Shown in pieces: positions 44,871 to 53,852 of a stretch of DNA of 64,000 bases; within the stretch, counting starts at the first letter, position 1; every line of letters begins with the position of its first letter. A program made the translations under genes and the position numbers. The notes under the pieces were generated by a model. That model was not told the origin of the DNA. It was given only the letters and a program-made list of their open reading frames with translations, and ran no database searches. The DNA lies in NCBI GenBank assembly GCA_963543695.1, contig CAUUCF010000004.1, forward strand, positions 1 through 64,000. Reading direction: 5' to 3'. This DNA comes from CAUUCF01 sp963543695. Lineage in GTDB: Bacteria > Pseudomonadota > Gammaproteobacteria > UBA9339.

Positions 44871-46271
44871 TTAATTCTGTGCTTGAATAGCCGTTACAGT
44901 AATAGTATAGATCACGTCTTCCACCGTACAACCGCGAGATAAATCATTGACGGGTTTCTTTAGCCCTTGTAAGATAGGTCCGATCGTTAATAAATGCCCA
45001 TAACGTTGAGCAATTTTATATCCTATATTTCCCGATACTAAATTAGGAAAAATAAATACGTTAGCTTCACCGGCTACCGGATTATTAGGAGCTTTTAACT
45101 TGGCCACTTCTAGTACGCTAGCCGCGTCAAATTGTAAAGGACCTTCTAACGTCAGATGAGGATATTTTTCTTTTAAAAGGCGCGTAGCTTCTATTACTAA
45201 ATCAACATCTGGTCCTTTACCTGAATTGAAAGTACTATAACTTAATAACGCGATTTTAGGTTCTAAACCAAAAGCTTGTGCCGTTTTCGCCGTTTGTACC
45301 GTAATTATCATTAGTTCTTCCGGGGTAGGATTTAAATTAACTGCACAATCCCCAAAAACAACGACACGTTCTGGTAAAGCTAACAAAAACGACGAAGAAA
45401 CGATTCGGTTATCAGCAGCTACTTTAATAATTTGTAAAGCAGGACGAATCGTATCTGCCGTAGTATGTATAGCTCCTGACACTAAACCATCTACTTTTTG
45501 ATCATACAACATCAGCGTTGCTAATAAAGTATTATTATTTTGTAACTGATGAACCGCCTCTTCACGCGTCATTCCTTTATTTTTACGTAATTCGTATAAT
45601 AAATCGACGTATTTATCTACTAAAGTTTTAGGATTAATCACTAATAAATTAGGTACTTCACCAATGGCTTGTAAAATTTTGTTTTGATCGCCGAACAAGA
45701 CACATTTAGCAATACCGTTTTTAGCGCAATGTACGGCCGCTTGCTGAATTCTAGGTTCTTCTCCTTCGGGTAAAATAATCGTTTTTAGCGAACGGCTTGC
45801 CAATTTAAATAAATGCCTTTTAAAACGCTCTGGCGTCATTAATTCGTTATTTAAATTAGGCATTTTACCTTTTTGAGTATCAAGACCTACGGCTACCCAA
45901 GAAGCATCCGTAACGATATTAGGATCGTTCAAAGAGTCTTTTTCAAAAATAACTCCTACGCTTGGAGCTTGTTGGCACCAATAATTAATTCTATTTTTTA
46001 ACTGTTGAGTTAATTTTTCATTGACGAAAAAAAAGACCGGCGTTTTTAAAATATTTACCAATTTTAAATTCAAAAATTCATCTTGGCTGGCTTTAAACCA
46101 AATATGTTCTTGTTGATTAAGTAAATTAAAAGTAGGATCAGCTAATTTATCTACGTCATTACCTAACTGGTCAACTGGATAATCTATCCCCGAAAAAGCA
46201 CTTTTTTGTTTAATTTGTGTTATTAAACGTTCACTTACTTCCCCAATTTCAATTGCTAATATTTTCATCAT
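44871..46271 (-). CDS. pta: Phosphate acetyltransferase, short form
   Basis: Pta interconverts acetyl-CoA and acetyl phosphate. The C-terminal 325 residues are the catalytic PTA_PTB domain (LILPEGEEPRIQQAA-type start, VDGLVSGAIHTTADTIRPAL, LLSYSTFNSGKGPDVDLVIEA, NVFIFPNLVSGNIGYKIAQR). E. coli Pta is 714 residues with a P-loop/DRTGG regulatory half. Here only about 140 N-terminal residues remain and no P-loop is visible, so allosteric control is probably lost. Partner ackA lies about 8 kb away rather than next door. Confidence 0.92.
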   Translation of the reverse strand: MMKILAIEIGEVSERLITQIKQKSAFSGIDYPVDQLGNDVDKLADPTFNLLNQQEHIWFKASQDEFLNLKLVNILKTPVFFFVNEKLTQQLKNRINYWCQQAPSVGVIFEKDSLNDPNIVTDASWVAVGLDTQKGKMPNLNNELMTPERFKRHLFKLASRSLKTIILPEGEEPRIQQAAVHCAKNGIAKCVLFGDQNKILQAIGEVPNLLVINPKTLVDKYVDLLYELRKNKGMTREEAVHQLQNNNTLLATLMLYDQKVDGLVSGAIHTTADTIRPALQIIKVAADNRIVSSSFLLALPERVVVFGDCAVNLNPTPEELMIITVQTAKTAQAFGLEPKIALLSYSTFNSGKGPDVDLVIEATRLLKEKYPHLTLEGPLQFDAASVLEVAKLKAPNNPVAGEANVFIFPNLVSGNIGYKIAQRYGHLLTIGPILQGLKKPVNDLSRGCTVEDVIYTITVTAIQAQN

Positions 46272-46925
46272 TTATTTCTCCGTTACGATTTTAACGCTAG
46301 CTGAAGCTCCAATACGATCTGCTCCTGCTGCTATCATTTTTAAACAATCGCTTTTCGTTCTGATTCCTCCCGAAGCTTTAACTAAAACTTCGGCTCCAAC
46401 GATCGATTTCATTAGTCGTATATCTTCCACTTGTGCTCCCGCGTTTGCAAAACCCGTAGAAGTTTTCACAAATTTAGCTCCAGCTGCTTTAGCTAACACG
46501 CAAGCCATCATTTTTTCATCGTTATTTAAATAAGCTGTTTCAATAATGACTTTTACTAAAGCATCCTGGGCCGCTTTAACTACTTCATGAATATCTTCAT
46601 ATACTAATTGGTAATGATGATCTTTTAAAGCTCCAAGGTTAATCACCATATCTATTTCTTGAGCTCCGTGATCTACTGCTACTTTCGCTTCGTACGCTTT
46701 GGCCGCAGTAATGGTTGCTCCTAAAGGAAACCCAACTACTGCTACGGGCTTAATTATACTTCCTTCTAAGTATTTAGTAACCGTTTTAATGTGATAAGAA
46801 TTAACGCATACTCCGTAAAATTGATACTCTAAAGCTTCTTGACAAAGTTTCCAAACGTCACGTTCGGTTGCGTCAGCTTTTAATAAAGTATGATCAATAT
46901 ATTTTGCTAATTCAGCATTCTCCAT
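46272..46925 (-). CDS. deoC: Deoxyribose-phosphate aldolase
   Basis: DeoC (217 residues) splits 2-deoxyribose-5-phosphate into glyceraldehyde-3-phosphate and acetaldehyde. The Schiff-base lysine is K154 in FVKTSTGF, and KYIDHTLLKADAT, VVGFPLGA and VKASGGIRT complete the TIM-barrel signatures. It is the short class typical of Firmicutes and many other bacteria rather than the 259-residue E. coli form. It directly abuts pta, linking nucleoside carbon salvage to acetyl-CoA. Confidence 0.95.
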   Translation of the reverse strand: MENAELAKYIDHTLLKADATERDVWKLCQEALEYQFYGVCVNSYHIKTVTKYLEGSIIKPVAVVGFPLGATITAAKAYEAKVAVDHGAQEIDMVINLGALKDHHYQLVYEDIHEVVKAAQDALVKVIIETAYLNNDEKMMACVLAKAAGAKFVKTSTGFANAGAQVEDIRLMKSIVGAEVLVKASGGIRTKSDCLKMIAAGADRIGASASVKIVTEK

Positions 46926-46995
46926 CTTTATCCTCTATCAATACCTGCTCCGTTTTAGTATAATCTCTTTCCACGTTTTATCAATAGCGTACGTT

Positions 46996-47574
46996 TTATA
47001 ATAAATCTTCCGTTAATTCGTCAGAAATATTGCCTACGTAAGAATCAATTTCTTGAACTTTTTTATCGATAAAATCAATTTTTTTTAACGGATATTGCTG
47101 CAAAATTTGATTTTTATCCCAATCGTGTCGTACTAACTCTAAACGTAATTGATCAACTGTTCTTTGTAACAAAGACGATAATCTGCTACTACTTAATTGA
47201 TCCTTAAAACCGAGGTATTCAACCACTAATAAAATAATTAATACTAAAAAAATTCCTCTGAGTATCCCAAAAACCGATCCTAAAAAACGATCTATAATTC
47301 CTAAACCCATTTTATTAATAAGAAAAGCTAAAATTTGATTGAGCACTAAACTCATACAAACGCTCGTTAAAATTAAAATGGTAAAAGCTAAGCTTGTATT
47401 TAAAACATTATTTTCCAAACTCAATAAATTACTAACTTCAACGTGGTAATTAATTGCTAACCAAATCCCTACGACTAAAGTTCCTAAAGAAATCACTTCT
47501 TTAACGAAACCACGTAAAAATCCAACGATTAAAGAAAAAGTTACTATTCCTACAATTAACCAATCTATCCACAT
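46996..47574 (-). CDS. cvpA: CvpA family membrane protein
   Basis: A 192-residue protein with four membrane helices and the CvpA opening DWLIVGIVTFSLIVGFLRGFVKEVISLGTLVVGIWLA. CvpA is linked to envelope homeostasis and bile/deoxycholate tolerance in enterobacteria, with an unclear mechanism. Relatives are often near purF and SPOR/DedD genes. Here the SPOR gene is directly upstream, but purF is absent. Confidence 0.88.
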   Translation of the reverse strand: MWIDWLIVGIVTFSLIVGFLRGFVKEVISLGTLVVGIWLAINYHVEVSNLLSLENNVLNTSLAFTILILTSVCMSLVLNQILAFLINKMGLGIIDRFLGSVFGILRGIFLVLIILLVVEYLGFKDQLSSSRLSSLLQRTVDQLRLELVRHDWDKNQILQQYPLKKIDFIDKKVQEIDSYVGNISDELTEDLL

Positions 47575-47587
47575 AAATTTAACCTGC

Positions 47588-48055
47588 TTAACTTATAAAT
47601 TGTACAATTATCGGATCTACTTTCAATTTCACTTTTAATTGTTCCGCTAATTTAGCTAATTGTTCTTTCGTTCCTTGCTGCACGATTAATTTATACAGTA
47701 CCCCTTTCGCAGTTTGTACTTGTTGAATTAATGGATTTAAACGCATTTGTTTTAAAACTTTAACGGTACTATTTAAACGAGCTATTTCTTTAAAAGCTCC
47801 TACTTGCAACGCATAATTTTGAAAACTATTTTGTTTAATTTTTTGACTTACGACGTCTTCTTCATTATCTAATTGCAAATTTAAAATTACTGCCGGTAAA
47901 ATTTGATAAGTATTTTTTTGACTTAAATGGTCTCTAATCAAAGCTACCTCCGAAGTTTTTTCGTCAAAATGACATTTTTTAATACTTAAAAAAGGGAGGA
48001 TAATTAAACTACCTAAAAAGATTACCATCCCTCCAATAAACCGCTGCTGATTCAT
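47588..48055 (-). CDS. SPOR-domain (DedD-like) cell division protein
   Basis: A 155-residue single-pass membrane protein. A membrane helix near the N-terminus (FIGGMVIFLGSLIILPFLSI) is followed by a periplasmic linker and a C-terminal SPOR domain (YALQVGAFKEIARLNSTVKVLKQ, then VLYKLIVQQ). SPOR domains bind peptidoglycan stripped of stem peptides at the septum. The layout and the cvpA neighbour match DedD. It overlaps tatD by four bases. Confidence 0.85.
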   Translation of the reverse strand: MNQQRFIGGMVIFLGSLIILPFLSIKKCHFDEKTSEVALIRDHLSQKNTYQILPAVILNLQLDNEEDVVSQKIKQNSFQNYALQVGAFKEIARLNSTVKVLKQMRLNPLIQQVQTAKGVLYKLIVQQGTKEQLAKLAEQLKVKLKVDPIIVQFIS

Positions 48056-48807
48056 TTAACCTCCCGAATAAATCGTAAAAAATTGTTTGTCGTTTCGTGG
48101 GCCAACGTTTCTAAACTAATTTGTTTTAAATCCGCTCCCAATTGAGCCACTAAACTCACCCAAGCAGGTTCGTTCTCTTTACCTCTATAAGGTACTGGAG
48201 CTAAATACGGAGCATCAGTTTCTACTAACAAGGAATTTAAAGGCACTTTTTTAAATACCGTTCGTAAAGCTTCGCTGTTTTTAAACGTTAAAATACCCGA
48301 AAACGACAATAAGAAATTAAGATCTAAAAATTGTTTAGCCGTTTCCCAATCTTCGGTATAACAGTGTACTACCCCATTAACGGGGTATTTCTTTAAAATA
48401 CTTAATAACGTTTTACTTGCTTGCCGTAAGTGTAAAATTACCGGTTTATCAGTTAAAAGCGCCACCTCTAAATGTAATTCTAATAATTCGCATTGTCTTT
48501 TTTGCTCTTGTAAATCAGCCGTTTTAAAATCTAAACCGGTTTCTCCAATAGCTACCATTTTAGGAAGTAAAGTTTGCTGACGTAACTGTTCTAAAGTAGG
48601 TGCAGCCACTTGTTCCGTAGGATGTACCGCAATTGCACCATAAACGTTAGGATATTTTTGAGTAAGATTTAAAATTTTATCACTATCTTCCAAAGTAACC
48701 CCAGGATTTAGAAAGTACCCTACCCCTTTTTCTTGTGCGCGCAACAAGATTGCGTCGATTGAATCGTCTAAATTGATTAAATGACAATGGCTGTCGGCTA
48801 ATAACAT
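48052..48807 (-). CDS. tatD: TatD-family metal-dependent hydrolase
   Basis: A 251-residue TIM-barrel hydrolase with DSHCHL (first metal pair), AIGETGLDF, VILHLRQA and VETDAPYLAP signatures. TatD-family enzymes act as metal-dependent DNA exonucleases/D-amino-acid deacylase-like hydrolases; the physiological role is debated, with YcfH/TatD both possible names. It overlaps murE by ten bases and so interrupts the division cluster, where murF would be expected. Confidence 0.9.
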   Translation of the reverse strand: MLLADSHCHLINLDDSIDAILLRAQEKGVGYFLNPGVTLEDSDKILNLTQKYPNVYGAIAVHPTEQVAAPTLEQLRQQTLLPKMVAIGETGLDFKTADLQEQKRQCELLELHLEVALLTDKPVILHLRQASKTLLSILKKYPVNGVVHCYTEDWETAKQFLDLNFLLSFSGILTFKNSEALRTVFKKVPLNSLLVETDAPYLAPVPYRGKENEPAWVSLVAQLGADLKQISLETLAHETTNNFLRFIREVK

Positions 48808-50219
48808 AATAAATTTCTCTCTACTTCTTCTCGATCTGTAAAATAATCTTTAGTTTGTGCGATTTGCAAACATGCTTCGTGTCCTCTACCTGCTACTACT
48901 ATAATATCTCCCTCTTTCCCTTGTTTAATTCCTAAATTAATCGCTACTTTACGGTCTAAAATTTTCGTATACGTTGGTAAAGAAATCCCCGATATAATCA
49001 TCGAAGCAATTTGTTCTGGATCTTCATTTCTAGCATTATCGTTAGTAACGATGATCCAATCGGCTAGTTCACTAGCTATTTTACCCATCATTTTTCGCTT
49101 TCCTTGATCTCGTTCACCACCGCAACCAAAAATTACCCCTAATTTTCTTGGTTTAAAGCTTCTCATTTCCAATAATATTTTTTCTAATGCATCGGGAGTA
49201 TGCGCATAATCAACCACTACTGCTGGAGAATGACCTTTTTGTAAAAGTTCTAAACGTCCTTCAGGAGCTCTTATTTGTTTAAAAAAACCTAATAAAACAT
49301 TCAAAGGGAAAATTTCTCCTAAAGCCGCAATCACCGCTAAACAATTACTTAAGTTATATTTTCCAATTAAAGATGATTGTAATGACCCTTGTCCCCAACA
49401 AGTTTTTAAACGGCTAATCGTACCTTTCAACGTACATTCGAAATCTAACGTCGTGATTTGAGCTTTATGCTCGTATAACCCGTAACTGATCGCCGTACTT
49501 GAAAAATCTTGGCACCATAATTTTCCGGTCGGGTCGTCTAAATTGAATATTTGACGACGACTCTGTAGTTGATAAAATAATTTAGCTTTAGCGTCACGAT
49601 AACTAGCTAAATCAGAATAATAATCCAAATGATCTCGAGTTAAATTGGTAAAAATTACCGTATCGAAAATTAAATGTTCTACCCTAAATTGTGATAAAGC
49701 ATGAGCCGACACTTCCATTACTACGGTAGAAACTCCACTTTGTATCATTTGAGCAAACCAGTTAGTTAGTTCTAATGCCCCAACCGTAGTATTAGCCGTA
49801 GGATGTACGATTTTTTTAAAAATTACTCCTAAAGTACCAACGAATGCTGTTTCAATACCTGCGTTGTTTAATATCTGATAAATTAAATAAGCAATCGTCG
49901 TTTTACCGTTTGTTCCGGTTACCCCAATAATTTTTAATTTTTTACTCGGAAAATCCCAAAAACGTTCGGCTAAAATACCTATTTTTGTTTTTAGATTAGC
50001 CAAATAATAATCTCCTTGCCCAGGTTGGTCACTAACGACTAACGCCCCTTTAGCTTGTACTGTCTTAATAAATTTTTTACGATCAATTTTTTCTCCTTGA
50101 TAAGCAAGAAATAAATCTCCCTTTTTTATTTCCCTAGAATCATCGACCAACCAATTAATATTAATTGCTGCGGGAATATCAGGAATTTCTAATAAAATAT
50201 CACGTAATTTTTTAGTCAT
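48798..50219 (-). CDS. murE: UDP-MurNAc-tripeptide synthetase
   Basis: MurE (473 residues) adds the third stem residue to UDP-MurNAc-dipeptide. The ATP loop GVTGTNGKTTIAYLI, TNLTRDHLDYY and the specificity loop DNARNEDPEQI are visible. DN-x-R there indicates meso-diaminopimelate as substrate, as in Gram-negatives. It lies four bases after ftsI in the division cluster. murF, mraY and the later genes do not follow. Confidence 0.95.
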   Translation of the reverse strand: MTKKLRDILLEIPDIPAAININWLVDDSREIKKGDLFLAYQGEKIDRKKFIKTVQAKGALVVSDQPGQGDYYLANLKTKIGILAERFWDFPSKKLKIIGVTGTNGKTTIAYLIYQILNNAGIETAFVGTLGVIFKKIVHPTANTTVGALELTNWFAQMIQSGVSTVVMEVSAHALSQFRVEHLIFDTVIFTNLTRDHLDYYSDLASYRDAKAKLFYQLQSRRQIFNLDDPTGKLWCQDFSSTAISYGLYEHKAQITTLDFECTLKGTISRLKTCWGQGSLQSSLIGKYNLSNCLAVIAALGEIFPLNVLLGFFKQIRAPEGRLELLQKGHSPAVVVDYAHTPDALEKILLEMRSFKPRKLGVIFGCGGERDQGKRKMMGKIASELADWIIVTNDNARNEDPEQIASMIISGISLPTYTKILDRKVAINLGIKQGKEGDIIVVAGRGHEACLQIAQTKDYFTDREEVERNLLCY

Positions 50220-50222
50220 AAC

Positions 50223-51887
50223 CTATTCCTTATCAAATTCTATTGCTAAAATACGTAACATCCCTTCCATTACTCTCCCAAATAAAGGAGCCGCTACTTG
50301 ACTACCAAAATATTGAGTTTTAGGATCTATCACCACTACCACCATTGCAATTTCTGGATTACTAACGGGAGCAATCCCTGCAAAGCTAGCATAATAACGA
50401 TTAGGATCATACCCTCCTTTAGGAGAAATCATGTGAGAAGTACCTGTTTTCCCTGCAACACGATAATTTTTAATTCTAGCTCTGCGACCAGTTCCCTCTT
50501 CTACTGCTCTTTCTAAAATTTTTAAAACCCGTTCGCATAATGATTGAGAAAATAAACGTTCTTCTTTTTCTAGATTACGAGGTGTCGTTTGTTTAACAAA
50601 AGTAGGAACTCTTTTTAAACCCTTAGCTCCTAAAGTAGCGTAAGCAGCAGCTAATTGTACCGCCGTTAACGAAACGCTATACCCAAAAGATAAAGTAGCT
50701 AACACAAAAGGACGTTTCTTTAAATTATCAGGTAATTTTCCAGCACTTTCACCAGGGAAAAAATGATTAATACGTTGTCCAAAACCTAATTTATGTAAAG
50801 TATTTAAAAAATGATCCGAATCTAATTGTAAAATTACTTTAGCGGTACCGATATCACTAGAACGAATTAAAACTTCTGATAAACTTAAAACCCCGTTATT
50901 AATTTTTTCAGCATCGGTAATAATGTTATTTCCAATTCTAAATTCTCCCGGATTAGTGTCGATTAGCGTATTTTCGTTAAATCTACCGCTGGCTAAAGCT
51001 TCTAAAATCGTAAAAGTTTTAAAAGTAGAACCTGGTTCATATAAATCCGTTACCGCTCGGTTACGAACTATTTTTTCTATCTTAAGGTTAGGATCAAAAC
51101 TAGGATAATTAACCATCGCTAATATTTCTCCAGTTTTTACCGATAAAGCAACGATTATTCCTGCGTTTGCTTTAGTTTGCTGTACTACTTTTTTTAATTC
51201 TTGATAGGCAAAATATTGTAAACGACGATCTATACTAATGACTAAATCTTGTCCTAAAACCGGAGATTTTAAAATCGAAATATTTTGAATCACGTTTCCC
51301 AAACAATCTTTTAATACTCGATTTTGGCCCGGTATACCTCTTAACCAATGGTCAAATAATAATTCTATCCCTTCTTGTCCTTGATCATCAATATTCGTAA
51401 GACCTATAATCGGTGCTATACTTTCCCCTTCCGGATAAAAACGACGATAACCCGTAGCTAAAAAAATTCCTGGGATTTTTAATTTTTTAATCGCTTCCTT
51501 TTCAACTTCGTTAATCGCTCGTTTTAAATAAACAAATTCACGGTAATTTTGTTGTACTTTATGGATTATTTCGCTTAAAGGACGTTCTAAAATTTGGCTT
51601 AATTGTTGATTGTTCTTTTCGTTATTAACGTATTGTTTAGGATTAACCCAAACCGCAGGGGCTTCCACGCTGATTGCTAATAAATTACCGTTACGATCTA
51701 AAATTTTCCCTCGATAACTATTCAAAGCGACGTCTTTAATAACCCGTTTTGAACCTTGAGCTTTTAAAAAATTACTTTGTACACTCCCTAAATAAATTAT
51801 CCGAATAATTAAACCAAAAAAGATTAATATTAACAAAATCGTAATAATTAACCATCTAGTAAAACTAATTTCAGCTTTTTTATTCAT
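50223..51887 (-). CDS. ftsI: Septal peptidoglycan transpeptidase FtsI (PBP3)
   Basis: FtsI (554 residues) cross-links septal peptidoglycan with FtsW. One N-terminal membrane helix (WLIITILLILIFFGLIIRIIYLG) is followed by the PBP-dimer domain and the transpeptidase. The nucleophile motif is S287-T-F-K, and the KTG motif AGKTGTSHM is intact. The second motif reads SSD (S343-S344-D345) where E. coli and most relatives have SSN. The gene abuts ftsL (no gap) and murE. Confidence 0.95.
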   Translation of the reverse strand: MNKKAEISFTRWLIITILLILIFFGLIIRIIYLGSVQSNFLKAQGSKRVIKDVALNSYRGKILDRNGNLLAISVEAPAVWVNPKQYVNNEKNNQQLSQILERPLSEIIHKVQQNYREFVYLKRAINEVEKEAIKKLKIPGIFLATGYRRFYPEGESIAPIIGLTNIDDQGQEGIELLFDHWLRGIPGQNRVLKDCLGNVIQNISILKSPVLGQDLVISIDRRLQYFAYQELKKVVQQTKANAGIIVALSVKTGEILAMVNYPSFDPNLKIEKIVRNRAVTDLYEPGSTFKTFTILEALASGRFNENTLIDTNPGEFRIGNNIITDAEKINNGVLSLSEVLIRSSDIGTAKVILQLDSDHFLNTLHKLGFGQRINHFFPGESAGKLPDNLKKRPFVLATLSFGYSVSLTAVQLAAAYATLGAKGLKRVPTFVKQTTPRNLEKEERLFSQSLCERVLKILERAVEEGTGRRARIKNYRVAGKTGTSHMISPKGGYDPNRYYASFAGIAPVSNPEIAMVVVVIDPKTQYFGSQVAAPLFGRVMEGMLRILAIEFDKE

Positions 51888-52208
51888 TTAAATTTCAACG
51901 CGCACTACTTCTTTAGGAATTTCCATTTCTAATTTAATATTAGCATCATTTTGTACTTTAATTTGAGCTTTTAATACGCTTTGCTTTTCTAATAATTGGT
52001 TATTTAACATCTGTAAAGTATATTCTTCTTTTTTAAGGTCATGGTAATCACGGTAAATTTGTCGATTAATTTCTTTAACGTAAATTAAACCAAAAGAACT
52101 ACCTAAAAAAACAATTATCAATAATAATAATTTAAAATTTGGTATGATGGTCATTTGATATGATACCCCCTTTAGATAATGTTCTTTACTACGCATGACT
52201 GCATTCAT
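51888..52208 (-). CDS. ftsL: Cell division protein FtsL
   Basis: A 106-residue bitopic protein with one membrane helix (FKLLLLIIVFLGSSFGLIYV, about residues 24-43) and a leucine-zipper-like periplasmic coil (YHDLKKEEYTLQMLNNQLLEKQ). Sequence is poorly conserved, but size, topology and position between rsmH and ftsI identify it. FtsL with FtsB and FtsQ controls septal synthesis. It overlaps rsmH by four bases. Confidence 0.9.
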   Translation of the reverse strand: MNAVMRSKEHYLKGVSYQMTIIPNFKLLLLIIVFLGSSFGLIYVKEINRQIYRDYHDLKKEEYTLQMLNNQLLEKQSVLKAQIKVQNDANIKLEMEIPKEVVRVEI

Positions 52209-53110
52209 TTTATCTTCTCCAAAACTGTTAACGTCGCGCTTCGCGCCCTGATGTTACCATTAATTTCCTCATCCTGTGGCTTAAAACGACCAATTTTTTT
52301 TATTAAAATTTCAACTAACGCCGCCGGAATCGGTAACCAACTAGGACTATTCGTTTTTTGCTGAATGAAATTTTTAACGATTTGTTCCTCTAAAGAATGA
52401 AAAGTAATCACTAATAATCTTCCGTGGATTTTTAATAAATCTAGAACAAAATCTAAAAATTTAGTTAAATTTTCTAATTCTTGATTGATAAAAATTCTAA
52501 TAGCTTGAAAAGCACGTGTAGCCGGATTTTTTGATTTAGTTGGCACAATTCGACTAATTAATTCCGCTAATTCGTCAGTATATTCTAGCGGTTTTAATTT
52601 TCTCCTTGTAACAATTGCTTGCGCAATAGCCCGACTATAACGTGCTTCACCATATTGAAATAAAACGTTTTGAATTTCTTTTTGCGTAGCTTGATTTAAC
52701 CAAATACGAGCATCCATTACCAAATCTTGATCCATTCTCATGTCTAAACGATTATGTCCCCTAAAACTAAATCCCCGTTCCAAATTGTCTAATTGCGGAG
52801 AAGATACTCCTAAATCTAATAAGATTCCCGATAATTTACCTTTTAAATCTAATTCCCGTACCCATTGATCCATTTCGGTAAAATTACCTTTTTTGATTCT
52901 AAAACGATGATCTTGCTGAGCTAAAATTTCCCCCGCGGTCACTGCTTCTCGATCACAGTCCATAGCATATAATTTACCTGACCCCGATAATTTAGCTAAT
53001 AACGCTCGCGAATGTCCTCCTCGGCCAAAAGTACCGTCAAAATAAACTCCATCTGGAGAAATAAGCCAATGCTCGATTACCTCGTTAAGCAAGACCGGTT
53101 GATGCGACAT
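52205..53110 (-). CDS. rsmH: 16S rRNA (cytosine-1402-N4)-methyltransferase
   Basis: RsmH/MraW (301 residues) methylates C1402 in the ribosomal P site. HQPVLLNEVIEHWLI, the SAM loop DGTFGRGGHS, LLDLGVSSPQLD and ERGFSFR are all classic family blocks. It is the second gene of the division cluster, 15 bases after mraZ, and overlaps ftsL. Confidence 0.97.
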   Translation of the reverse strand: MSHQPVLLNEVIEHWLISPDGVYFDGTFGRGGHSRALLAKLSGSGKLYAMDCDREAVTAGEILAQQDHRFRIKKGNFTEMDQWVRELDLKGKLSGILLDLGVSSPQLDNLERGFSFRGHNRLDMRMDQDLVMDARIWLNQATQKEIQNVLFQYGEARYSRAIAQAIVTRRKLKPLEYTDELAELISRIVPTKSKNPATRAFQAIRIFINQELENLTKFLDFVLDLLKIHGRLLVITFHSLEEQIVKNFIQQKTNSPSWLPIPAALVEILIKKIGRFKPQDEEINGNIRARSATLTVLEKIK

Positions 53111-53125
53111 TCCTTTCCTCCCTTG

Positions 53126-53581
53126 CTATAAAGATAAAGTCTGTAAATTATTCGGCATCATATTATCGTCCCTTAAACCTAATTTCAGCCATTCAGCACG
53201 GCAATTTTCCCACATTGTTTTACTCCATATTTCAAATTTTTTACCTTGACCTACTAACATGATTTGTTTATCAATTTCCGCATATGTTCTTAATAACGGA
53301 GGCAATAATAATCGCCCGTTATTATCTAAATTCACTTCAGTAGCATGTCCAATTAACAAACGTTGAATTTTTCTGGTTAACGGATTAAAACTCGGCAAAT
53401 TCGCAATTTTTATCTCAATTTCTTCCCAGATATTAAGTGGATATAAAAGTAAGCATTTATCTTATGAATCGATAGTAATAACCATCGTTTCACTATTTTC
53501 TAATAGCGAACGATAACGAGTCGGGATAATAATTCGACCCTTATTATCTAAATTAATCGAAGTAATGCCACGAAAAACCAT
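53126..53581 (-). pseudogene. mraZ: mraZ interrupted by one in-frame TAA
   Basis: MraZ is the transcriptional regulator at the head of the division cluster. From ATG 53581 the frame reads MVFRGITSINLDNKGR through VITIDS, then a TAA at 53464-53462. It continues in the same frame with DKCLLLYPLNIWEEIE to a normal stop at 53126. Reading through the TAA gives 151 residues, matching E. coli MraZ (152) along its whole length, including both DNA-binding NLDN-GR-PT/PP loops. Nothing else is damaged, so the mutation is recent, tolerated by read-through, or a sequencing error. A restart inside is possible, since the second half alone has an open frame. Confidence 0.85.
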
Positions 53582-53587
53582 TTACAA

Positions 53588-53622
53588 CCACTTTTATACT
53601 ATAAACAACCACTATAAACCAC
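53588..53622 (-). promoter_or_regulatory. MraZ-box repeats (GTGG direct repeats)
   Basis: On the reverse strand GTGG occurs at 53622-53619, 53612-53609 and 53591-53588. The spacings are 10 and 21 bases, close to one and two helical turns. MraZ is known to bind GTGGG-type direct repeats spaced by about ten bases near its own promoter. They lie between the -10 element and the mraZ start. Confidence 0.6.
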
Positions 53623-53634
53623 TAATATTTCATC

Positions 53635-53663
53635 AGTATGGTGATAGACACGTAATTTGTCAA
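53635..53663 (-). promoter_or_regulatory. Promoter of the mraZ division cluster
   Basis: Reverse strand TTGACA (53663-53658), 17-base spacer, CATACT (53640-53635). A perfect -35 and correct spacing just upstream of the MraZ boxes; the promoter looks intact despite the broken mraZ. Confidence 0.7.
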
Positions 53664-53852
53664 CTTTATTTATATTAACGAATTATTAAGCTATCTTTTT
53701 AAAGGTCATCAAACTTTTCTCTGAAATGGCTTTTCATACTTAAAAAACGATTAATCAAAAAATGGCAAAAAACTTAATCGCTAATTCATTTTGATTAAAT
53801 AAAATGGTCGTGAACGATGAAGGGATTTATTTTAAGTTATTTAAGATTTTTA

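Noticed and set aside
53126..53398. Separate 90-residue gene before rsmH
   Set aside because: It is the second part of mraZ after the premature stop; the first part lies in the same frame directly upstream.
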